Source: JBFMHP01 sp964557295 (GTDB taxonomy: Bacteria > Pseudomonadota > Gammaproteobacteria > RBG-16-57-12). From it: a stretch of DNA of 6,332 bases. The DNA lies in NCBI GenBank assembly GCA_964557295.1, contig CAZKZP010000095.1, positions 1 to 6,332 of the forward strand, in the 5' to 3' direction. The notes below the pieces were generated by a model, which saw nothing but the letters and a program-made list of their open reading frames with translations, was not told the DNA's origin and did not search any database. Positions 1 to 6,332 of this stretch are shown here, piece after piece. A program made the position numbers and the translations under genes. Within the stretch, counting starts at the first letter, position 1. Every line of letters starts with the position of its first letter.

Positions 1-1
1 G

Positions 2-679
<678 letters not shown>

Positions 680-685
680 TCCACC

Positions 686-1207
686 GTGGAAGAACGGCAA
701 CGCGCGCTGGCGGAGGCCCGCCGGCACGCGCTCAATCTTTTGGCGCGGCGGGAACACGGCGCCGAGGAACTGGGCAACAAGCTGCGCCACAAGGGCTATG
801 CGGCGGATGTCGTCGCGGAAGTGCTGGCGCAGCTGACCGAAGAGCGCCTGCTGTGTGAGGCGCGGTTCGTGGAAAGCTACATCCGCGCCCGCAGCGACAA
901 GGGCTACGGCCCGGCGCGCATCCGCCAGGAGTTGCGCGAGCGGCGGGTGGAGGATCTGGTGATCGCCGCGCAGCTGAGCTGGCCCACAATCTTCTATTTC
1001 CCGCAGGCCGAGTGGCTGAACTTCGGCCGCCTGCGTCCGCTGCACACCNNNNNNNNNNGGTTCGCGCTCGCCACGCAGGTGCGCCGCAAACGTTTTGGTA
1101 GTGCGAATCCCGCCGATTACAAGGAGCGGGCCAAGCAGCAACGGTTTTTACAATACCGGGGCTTTACTTCGGAGCAGATCAGCGCCGCGATGGGCGCCGA
1201 CGACTGA
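686..1207 (+). CDS. recX: RecX regulatory protein, interrupted by assembly gap and foreign segment
   Basis: RecX binds RecA filaments and blocks their extension, limiting recombinase activity; it is usually encoded directly after recA, as here. The GTG start at 686 is chosen because the product then begins with the typical first helix (RQRALAEARRHALNLLARREHGAEEL), and a GGAAGAGG stretch at 667-674 can serve as ribosome site. Family hallmarks are LLARREHGAEELGNKL, RFVESYIRARSDKGYGPARIRQEL and, near the C-terminus, FALATQVRRKRFG and QQRFLQYRGFTSEQI. The middle is wrong: from about 959-977 to 1048 the frame encodes SWPTIFYFPQAEWLNFGRLRPLHT, which is not RecX, then come 10 Ns. The annotated 173 residues exceed the usual 150-160. 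The base after the gap pattern (ngg) could be Trp of the expected RecX W-F-A-L-A. The true gene is probably intact; this copy of the sequence is chimeric. The frame across the gap cannot be trusted. Confidence 0.88.
   Translation: MEERQRALAEARRHALNLLARREHGAEELGNKLRHKGYAADVVAEVLAQLTEERLLCEARFVESYIRARSDKGYGPARIRQELRERRVEDLVIAAQLSWPTIFYFPQAEWLNFGRLRPLHTXXXXFALATQVRRKRFGSANPADYKERAKQQRFLQYRGFTSEQISAAMGADD
959..1048 (+). other. CcoN-like (cbb3 oxidase subunit I) segment inside recX, probable misassembly
   Basis: The in-frame translation LVIAAQLSWPTIFYFPQ followed by AEWLNFGRLRPLHT does not fit RecX but matches, from memory, a conserved stretch of the cbb3-type cytochrome c oxidase catalytic subunit CcoN, where FGRLRPLHT lies just before the AVIFAFGG helix. 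The left border is blurred: the segment around VIAAQL (962-976) suits both proteins, so a short shared sequence may have caused the join. It ends at the N run. No other ccoN sequence is present, so I infer a wrongly placed read or contig end rather than a gene fusion. Confidence 0.65.
1049..1058. other. Assembly gap of 10 Ns
   Basis: Ten consecutive Ns, a round number typical of a scaffolding placeholder rather than a measured gap length. It lies inside recX, directly after the CcoN-like segment; RecX sequence resumes immediately on its right side (FALATQVRRKRFG). The true distance and reading frame across it are unknown. Confidence 0.97.
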
Positions 1208-1238
1208 AGCAGCCTCAAGTTGAATCTGAGTACGAAGA

Positions 1239-3839
<2,601 letters not shown>

Positions 3840-3846
3840 TGAATAT

Positions 3847-3875
3847 TTGTAAGATTTTTCCTACAATGTGATAAA
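3847..3875 (+). promoter_or_regulatory. Candidate sigma-70 promoter of lysC
   Basis: In the AT-rich gap after alaS, TTGTAA (3847-3852) and GATAAA (3870-3875) are 17 bp apart, and TG at 3867-3868 gives an extended -10 (TGT-GATAAA). Each box matches consensus at four of six positions. Overlapping alternatives are TACAAT (3862-3867) and TATGAT (3885-3890), each five of six but without a good -35. The sudden AT richness between two GC-rich genes supports a promoter here, but the exact boxes are a guess. Confidence 0.45.
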
Positions 3876-3882
3876 CTCATTA

Positions 3883-3901
3883 GGTATGATGCGGTCATAC
3901 C
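3883..3901. promoter_or_regulatory. Palindrome/hairpin in the lysC leader
   Basis: GGTATGA (3883-3889) and TCATACC (3895-3901) form a perfect 7-bp inverted repeat around the 5-base loop TGCGG, ending 15 bp before the lysC ATG. No T-run follows, so it is not an intrinsic terminator. It sits just downstream of the candidate promoter and could be an operator or a leader hairpin close to the ribosome site; the sequence alone does not decide. Confidence 0.5.
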
Positions 3902-3916
3902 GTGAAAGATGGATAT

Positions 3917-5155
3917 ATGGCGCTGATAGTACAAAAGTATGGAGGCACCTCGGTAGGCAACCTGCAGCGTATCGAGAATGTGGCTGAAAAGGTCATCAAA
4001 TGGCAGCAGGCAGGTAACGATATCGTCGTAGTCGTCTCCGCCATGAGCGGCGAGACCAACCGCTTGATCGAGATGGCCAAGGCGATCGATCCCAAGGCCG
4101 CACCGCGGGAGTTGGACGTGCTGATGGCCACCGGCGAGCAGGTAACGATCGCCCTGCTGGCGATCGCGCTGGAGAAGCGCGGATGCAAGGCGCGGTCCTA
4201 TACTGGATCGCAGGTGCACATCCTCACGGACAACGCCTTCAACAAGGCGCGCATCAAAGAGATCGATGACAAGCGCATGCGCAAGGATCTGAGCGAAGGC
4301 CGGGTCGTGGTCGTCGCCGGATTCCAGGGCGTCGATGAAGATGGCAACATCACCACGCTCGGGCGCGGTGGCTCCGACACCTCGGCGGTTGCCCTGGCGG
4401 CCGCGCTGAAGGCCGATGAGTGCCAGATTTACACCGATGTGGACGGCGTATACACCACCGATCCACGGGTTGAGCCGCGCGCACGCCGCCTCGACCGGAT
4501 CACCTTCGAGGAGATGCTGGAGATGGCCAGCCTGGGATCGAAGGTCTTGCAGATCCGCTCCGTGGAGTTCGCGGGCAAGTACAATGTGCCCCTTCGAGTG
4601 CTGTCCAGCTTCGAAGAGGAAGGCAAAGGCACCTTGATTACCTATGAGGATGAAGCAATGGAAGAAGCGCGTATCTCAGGGATCGCATTCAATCGTGATG
4701 AAGCCAAGCTCACCGTGATCGGTGTGCCGGATCAGCCGGGCGTCGCCTATCGCATCTTGAGTCCCGTCGGCGAGGCCAATATCGAAGTCGACATGATTGT
4801 TCAGAACGTCAGTGAAGACGGCAAGACCGACTTCACCTTCACCGTGCACCGCAACGACTACGGCAAGGCGCTGGAGATATTGCAGAAGACCGCGCGCGAA
4901 TTAGGCGCGGAAAAAGTAACCGGCGATACCAACATCGTGAAGATATCGCTGGTGGGTGTTGGGATGCGCTCCCATGCCGGCATCGCCAGTAAGATGTTCG
5001 AGGCGCTGGCCAAGGAGCGGATCAATATCCAGATGATCTCAACCTCCGAGATCAAGATCTCGGTCGTCGTGGATGAGAAGTACCTTGAGCTTGGTGTGCG
5101 TACGTTGCATGCCGCGTTCGATCTGGAAAAAGGCCCAAGCGCCGCGGTTGCATGA
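3917..5155 (+). CDS. lysC: Aspartokinase (aspartate kinase), alpha subunit
   Basis: Aspartokinase phosphorylates aspartate with ATP, the first step to lysine, diaminopimelate, threonine and methionine. I choose ATG 3917 rather than the in-frame GTG at 3902, because the family begins M-A-L-I-V-Q-K and GAAAG (3904-3908) is a suitable ribosome site; this gives 412 residues, typical of the monofunctional Pseudomonas/Corynebacterium class. The amino acid kinase domain (1 to about 240) shows KYGGTSVGN with Lys7, VVSAMSGETNRL (39-50), ELDVLMATGEQ (65-75), TTLGRGGSDTSAVALAAAL (146-164) and YTDVDGVYTTDPRV (172-185). Two ACT domains follow, about 265-335 (GVPDQPGVAYRIL, DMIVQNV, TDFTFTV) and 345-405 (GVGMRSHAGIASKMFEAL, INIQMISTSEIKISV). 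This architecture in relatives is inhibited by lysine plus threonine; that regulation here is inferred. It has no homoserine dehydrogenase domain. An internal start at 4658 probably yields a separate beta subunit. Confidence 0.98.
   Translation: MALIVQKYGGTSVGNLQRIENVAEKVIKWQQAGNDIVVVVSAMSGETNRLIEMAKAIDPKAAPRELDVLMATGEQVTIALLAIALEKRGCKARSYTGSQVHILTDNAFNKARIKEIDDKRMRKDLSEGRVVVVAGFQGVDEDGNITTLGRGGSDTSAVALAAALKADECQIYTDVDGVYTTDPRVEPRARRLDRITFEEMLEMASLGSKVLQIRSVEFAGKYNVPLRVLSSFEEEGKGTLITYEDEAMEEARISGIAFNRDEAKLTVIGVPDQPGVAYRILSPVGEANIEVDMIVQNVSEDGKTDFTFTVHRNDYGKALEILQKTARELGAEKVTGDTNIVKISLVGVGMRSHAGIASKMFEALAKERINIQMISTSEIKISVVVDEKYLELGVRTLHAAFDLEKGPSAAVA
4646..5155 (+). promoter_or_regulatory. 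lysC: Internal ribosome site and in-frame start for the aspartokinase beta (ACT) subunit
   Basis: Within lysC, GAGGA (4646-4650) lies 7 bases before an in-frame ATG (4658-4660), which is Met248 of the full protein. Translation from it would give a 165-residue protein beginning MEEARISGIAFNRDEAKL and consisting of only the two ACT domains. This is the position at which the Corynebacterium and related aspartokinases start their beta subunit to form an alpha2-beta2 enzyme. The Shine-Dalgarno is better than that of the full-length start. Actual use is inferred, not shown. Confidence 0.7.
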
Positions 5156-5192
5156 GTGAAGTTTGCTGGGAGAAGTGAGAGGTTCGCGATAT

Positions 5193-5227
5193 TTAAGGGC
5201 GGATTAATTTAGGAATGACACCCTTAA
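5193..5227. promoter_or_regulatory. Stem-loop with two GGA motifs between lysC and csrA
   Basis: TTAAGGG (5193-5199) pairs perfectly with CCCTTAA (5221-5227) around a 21-base loop that contains GGA twice (5201-5203 and 5212-5214). No T-run follows, so it does not look like a terminator for lysC. GGA in a loop is the core of CsrA-binding sites, so this could be a CsrA contact on a lysC-csrA transcript, but the stem is short and AT-rich. Confidence 0.35.
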
Positions 5228-5245
5228 CAATTGTTCACATGTAGT

Positions 5246-5325
5246 TGCCAACATTCGGCTGCGTCGACATCGATTCTGGCCGATAATAAGAAAAGGCTAA
5301 TATTGATAGTGGCCGAATGCTGGTA
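5246..5325. promoter_or_regulatory. Long imperfect hairpin in the csrA leader
   Basis: CATTCGGC (5252-5259) pairs with GCCGAATG (5312-5319). After one mismatch the stem continues with CCA/TGG plus a G-U and a T-A pair, giving arms 5246-5259 and 5312-5325 around a 52-base AT-rich loop. It ends 10 bases before the csrA ribosome site. The loop holds GATAAT (5282-5287), a possible -10 box without a convincing -35. It could be leader RNA structure or an operator pair; both are inference. Confidence 0.4.
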
Positions 5326-5335
5326 GTAATTTGAC

Positions 5336-5347
5336 AGGAGAAATGAA
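5336..5347 (+). promoter_or_regulatory. csrA ribosome site overlapping a CsrA-type GGA motif
   Basis: AGGAG (5336-5340) lies 7 bases before the csrA ATG at 5348, ideal spacing. It is embedded in GACAGGAG, which resembles the CsrA-binding consensus (A-C-A before GGA), as in genes where CsrA blocks its own translation. An earlier ATG at 5343 is out of frame, stops after three codons and is only 2 bases from the AGGAG, so it is not the start. Confidence 0.6.
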
Positions 5348-5545
5348 ATGTTGATATTGACACGCCGTGTTGGAGAAACCTTGATCATCGGTGATGACGT
5401 CACCGTGACTGTGCTGGGTGTGAAGGGCAATCAAGTGCGCATTGGCGTCAACGCGCCAAAGGACGTTTCGGTTCATCGCGAAGAGATTTATCAACGCATC
5501 CAGGCTGAAAAAAGCCAACAGGGTTCCGAAGAGGTCGTTGGGTAA
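5348..5545 (+). CDS. csrA: Carbon storage regulator CsrA/RsmA, mRNA-binding global regulator
   Basis: CsrA is a small dimeric RNA-binding protein that recognises GGA motifs in mRNA leaders and represses or activates translation of carbon metabolism, motility and biofilm genes; small RNAs of the CsrB/RsmY type sequester it. The 65-residue product differs from E. coli CsrA over the first 56 residues at only about three conservative positions (Ile13, Asp17, Asp39 here). Key RNA-binding residues are present: Leu4, Arg6, Arg7 in LILTRRVGE and Arg44 in VHREEIY, plus the GVKGNQVRIGV core. The C-terminal tail (QQGSEEVVG) is a little longer and acidic. It is preceded by about 190 bases without a gene and followed by a strong terminator, so it is likely its own unit, possibly with readthrough from lysC. 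The GGA in its ribosome site suggests autoregulation. Confidence 0.99.
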   Translation: MLILTRRVGETLIIGDDVTVTVLGVKGNQVRIGVNAPKDVSVHREEIYQRIQAEKSQQGSEEVVG

Positions 5546-5570
5546 GTCACCCAGCATCATCCTGCTATGC

Positions 5571-5603
5571 AAGCGAGGCCATTCAGGCTTCGCTTTTTTA
5601 TTT
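5571..5603 (+). terminator. Rho-independent terminator of csrA
   Basis: AAGCGAGGCC (5571-5580) pairs with GGCTTCGCTT (5586-5595) over 10 bp with one G-U, around the loop ATTCA; the second arm runs into six Ts (5594-5599) and then ATTT. It starts 25 bases after the csrA stop. This is a textbook intrinsic terminator and separates csrA from the tRNA genes. Confidence 0.92.
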
Positions 5604-5676
5604 GCAAAACTTGCGAGCACCAAGCAATTTGTTCTGGCGTCAGCGAATTTATATCGCGAAAAACTCCTTTTCTAGG

Positions 5677-5705
5677 TTCACAAGCCGGATGTTTTCTGCC
5701 AGAAT
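5677..5705 (+). promoter_or_regulatory. Probable promoter of tRNA-Ser
   Basis: TTCACA (5677-5682, five of six to TTGACA) is 17 bp from CAGAAT (5700-5705, four of six), with TG at 5697-5698 forming an extended -10. The next bases, AGCGCGCGG, are a GC-rich discriminator, typical of stringently controlled stable-RNA promoters. The expected start near 5712 leaves about 27 bases of 5' leader before the tRNA. Nothing else stands out in the 5604-5738 spacer. Confidence 0.6.
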
Positions 5706-5738
5706 AGCGCGCGGTGAAATAGCGGCAAATTGTGTTAC

Positions 5739-5828
5739 GGAGAGCTGGCCGAGAGGACGAAGGCGCACCCCTGCTAAGGGTGTATAGGGGAAACTCTATC
5801 GAGGGTTCGAATCCCTCGCTCTCCGCCA
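5739..5828 (+). tRNA. tRNA-Ser, anticodon GCU, CCA encoded
   Basis: The acceptor arms GGAGAGC (5739-5745) and GCTCTCC (5818-5824) pair perfectly, followed by discriminator G5825 and an encoded CCA (5826-5828). The anticodon arm is CACCC-CTGCTAA-GGGTG, with anticodon GCT at 5773-5775, reading AGC/AGU serine codons. A long variable arm (5783-5800) marks a class II tRNA, and the T-arm is GAGGG-TTCGAAT-CCCTC (5801-5817). Position after csrA matches serV in E. coli. Its last 19 bases recur at 5990-6008, and its CCA forms the foot of a strong downstream hairpin. Confidence 0.97.
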
Positions 5829-5869
5829 TCTTTGGGATGGGACCTGTTAAGGTCTCATCCCAAAGATGG
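5826..5869. repeat. 19-bp-stem hairpin starting in the tRNA-Ser CCA, copy 1
   Basis: The arm at 5826-5844, beginning CCATCTTTGGGATG, pairs with 5851-5869 over 19 bp (one G-U) around the loop TGTTAA. The first three bases of the stem are the CCA tail of tRNA-Ser. There is no T-run after it, so it is not a standard intrinsic terminator. It could stop exonucleases, position 3' processing or aid termination. Confidence 0.85.
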
Positions 5870-5913
5870 AAGAATAGTGGATGCGAACCTTCGATATCGA
5901 TTGAGTGGTTCGA

Positions 5914-5985
5914 CTAAATGGCGGAGCCATTTAGAACGCAGGAGCGCAGCGACTGCGGCCCCGCAGGGGTGAGGGCCGAAGGCCC
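5914..5985. repeat. Cluster of four short hairpins with three-base loops
   Basis: Four perfect inverted repeats follow one another: CTAAATGGC-GGA-GCCATTTAG (5914-5934), CGCAG-CGA-CTGCG (5945-5957), CCCC-GCA-GGGG (5959-5969) and GGGCC-GAA-GGCCC (5973-5985). Every loop has three bases and ends in A. They fill the second part of repeat copy 1, which has no gene, and are absent from copy 2. Function unknown. Confidence 0.8.
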
Positions 5986-5989
5986 GAAT

Positions 5990-6117
5990 AATCCCTCGCT
6001 CTCCGCCATCTTTGGGATGGGACCTGTTAAGGTCTCATCCCAAAGATGGATGAACAATGGATGCGAACCCTCGATATCAATCGAATAGGTTCGATTAAAT
6101 AGCGTAGCGACCGCGGC
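5990..6117. repeat. tRNA-end repeat, copy 2 (truncated)
   Basis: Direct repeat of the unit starting at 5810, offset exactly 180 bases. It has the 19-base tRNA-Ser end, the 44-base palindrome unchanged, and then a diverged match through GGATGCGAACC, TCGATATC and TTCGA-TAAAT to GACCGCGGC (6109-6117). Compared with copy 1 it lacks about 23 bases (the second arm of the 9-bp hairpin and what follows) and everything after GCGGC. There the tRNA-Arg promoter begins directly. It contains only a tRNA 3' end, not a functional tRNA. Confidence 0.9.
6006..6049. repeat. 19-bp-stem hairpin, copy 2
   Basis: Identical to the hairpin at 5826-5869: arms 6006-6024 and 6031-6049, loop TGTTAA, starting in the CCA of the duplicated tRNA end. 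The exact identity contrasts with the diverged bases that follow at 6051. Confidence 0.85.
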
Positions 6118-6146
6118 TTGACATCCAAACAGCGCATCCGGATAAT
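6118..6146 (+). promoter_or_regulatory. Strong promoter of tRNA-Arg
   Basis: A perfect TTGACA (6118-6123) is exactly 17 bp from GATAAT (6141-6146, five of six to TATAAT), followed by the GC-rich discriminator GCGCAGC typical of stable-RNA promoters. Transcription would begin near 6153, about 12 bases before the tRNA. This is the best promoter in the window and shows that tRNA-Arg need not depend on the tRNA-Ser promoter. Confidence 0.85.
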
Positions 6147-6164
6147 GCGCAGCTCACAATCAAA

Positions 6165-6241
6165 GCGCCCGTAGCTCAGTTGGATAGAGTACCAGGCTAC
6201 GAACTTGGTGGTCGGGAGTTCGAATCTCTCCGGGCGCGCCA
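6165..6241 (+). tRNA. tRNA-Arg, anticodon ACG, CCA encoded
   Basis: Acceptor arms GCGCCCG (6165-6171) and CGGGCGC (6231-6237) pair perfectly, followed by discriminator G6238 and CCA (6239-6241). The D-arm has the usual AGCTCAGTTGGATAGAGT; the anticodon arm is CCAGG-CTACGAA-CTTGG with anticodon ACG at 6199-6201. Its A34 is normally converted to inosine by TadA so that CGU, CGC and CGA are read. The T-arm contains GTTCGAATC. It matches argV/argQ after serV in E. coli. Confidence 0.97.
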
Positions 6242-6242
6242 T

Positions 6243-6285
6243 ATAAACGATTAAGGCCCACCTCGCGTGGGCCTTAATCGTTTAT
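6243..6285. terminator. Terminator-like hairpin after tRNA-Arg
   Basis: A perfect 19-bp inverted repeat (6243-6261 with 6267-6285) has the GC-rich top GGCCCAC/GTGGGCC, an AT-rich base and the loop CTCGC. It begins 1 base after the tRNA CCA. The descending arm ends CGTTTAT rather than a long T-run, and the structure is symmetric, so it may end transcription from both directions. Confidence 0.75.
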
Positions 6286-6294
6286 CAAGACACC

Positions 6295-6311
6295 AGATTC
6301 GAACTCCCGAC
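6295..6311 (-). repeat. 17-nt inverted copy of the tRNA-Arg T-arm region
   Basis: AGATTCGAACTCCCGAC is the exact reverse complement of 6211-6227 in tRNA-Arg (GTCGGGAGTTCGAATCT). The flanking bases do not allow a complete tRNA on the minus strand within the window, so it is a fragment or part of a larger inverted structure cut by the window end. A further 8-bp inverted repeat, TCGAACTC (6299-6306) with GAGTTCGA (6324-6331), overlaps it. Confidence 0.75.
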
Positions 6312-6332
6312 ACTCAAATAGTTGAGTTCGAC

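Larger units (their letters stand above)
5810..5989. repeat. 180-bp tRNA-end repeat, copy 1 (complete unit)
   Basis: This unit begins with the last 19 bases of tRNA-Ser (AATCCCTCGCTCTCCGCCA), continues through a 44-base palindrome, an AT-richer stretch and a cluster of four small hairpins, and ends where the same 19 bases appear again at 5990. Bases 5810-5870 are identical to 5990-6050 (61 of 61); the next roughly 50 are clearly related but diverged. No open frame in it resembles a known protein. The layout parallels the tandem units of about 178 bp after E. coli tyrT, which also carry a 19-bp tRNA end; the sequences are not claimed to be related. Confidence 0.93.

Noticed and set aside
3902..3919. 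GTG at 3902 as the lysC start
   Set aside because: It adds MKDGY before the conserved MALIVQK start and would use the GAAAG that better serves as ribosome site for ATG 3917.
5193..5227. Intrinsic terminator for lysC
   Set aside because: The stem is 7 bp and AT-rich with a 21-base loop and no following T-run.
5343..5354. Three-codon open frame (ATG at 5343) overlapping the csrA start
   Set aside because: The ATG is only 2 bases from the Shine-Dalgarno; the csrA ATG at 5348 has the ideal 7-base spacing.
5557..5829. Minus-strand open frame over tRNA-Ser (starts MAESEGFEPSIEF)
   Set aside because: This is the familiar false protein read from the opposite strand of a tRNA-Ser gene; it also runs across the csrA terminator.
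5990..6008. Second tRNA-Ser gene or phage attachment site at the duplicated tRNA end
   Set aside because: Only 19 bases of tRNA are present, no integrase lies nearby, and similarity continues about 100 bases past the tRNA end, so a tandem duplication explains it better than att sites.
6027..6242. Minus-strand open frame over tRNA-Arg (starts MARPERFELPTTKF)
   Set aside because: A familiar false protein produced by reading antisense to a tRNA gene; no independent support.

Overview
The window is an ordinary but informative piece of a GC-rich gammaproteobacterial chromosome. All genes are on the plus strand, in the order recA (3' part) - recX - alaS - lysC - csrA - tRNA-Ser(GCU) - tRNA-Arg(ACG). 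This order resembles that of Pseudomonas and relatives; E. coli keeps alaS-csrA-serV-argV without lysC. The near-E. coli CsrA sequence and the Pseudomonas-like LysC and AlaRS point to Gammaproteobacteria. I cannot fix the genus.

Region by region: 1-1207 holds the C-terminal two thirds of RecA, and 6 bp later its regulator RecX. recX carries a 10-N gap at 1049-1058. The roughly 70-90 bases left of the gap do not look like RecX; they read in frame like a piece of CcoN (cbb3 oxidase subunit I), so this part is probably a misjoined assembly. 1239-3839 is a complete alanyl-tRNA synthetase. 3840-3916 is an AT-rich promoter/leader with a perfect 7-bp palindrome. 3917-5155 is aspartokinase with two ACT domains and a well-formed internal ribosome site that probably makes a separate regulatory subunit. 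5156-5347 is a structured csrA leader with GGA motifs. 5348-5545 is csrA, followed by a clear intrinsic terminator at 5571-5603.

The last kilobase is the unusual part. tRNA-Ser ends at 5828, and its final 19 nt begin a 180-bp unit that is repeated, truncated, at 5990-6117. Each copy has a 19-bp stem hairpin that starts in the CCA tail. The first copy also carries four consecutive small hairpins with three-base loops. The second copy stops exactly where a near-consensus promoter (TTGACA-17-GATAAT) for tRNA-Arg begins. tRNA-Arg is followed by a perfect 19-bp terminator-like hairpin and a 17-nt inverted copy of its own T-arm region.

Functionally this is a housekeeping neighbourhood: recombination/SOS control (RecA, RecX), translation (AlaRS, two tRNAs), aspartate-family amino acid synthesis (LysC) and global post-transcriptional control (CsrA). 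I see no mobile-element genes, CRISPR array, toxin-antitoxin pair or novel multi-gene system. The points most worth a second look are the tRNA-derived repeat and the recX/ccoN chimera.
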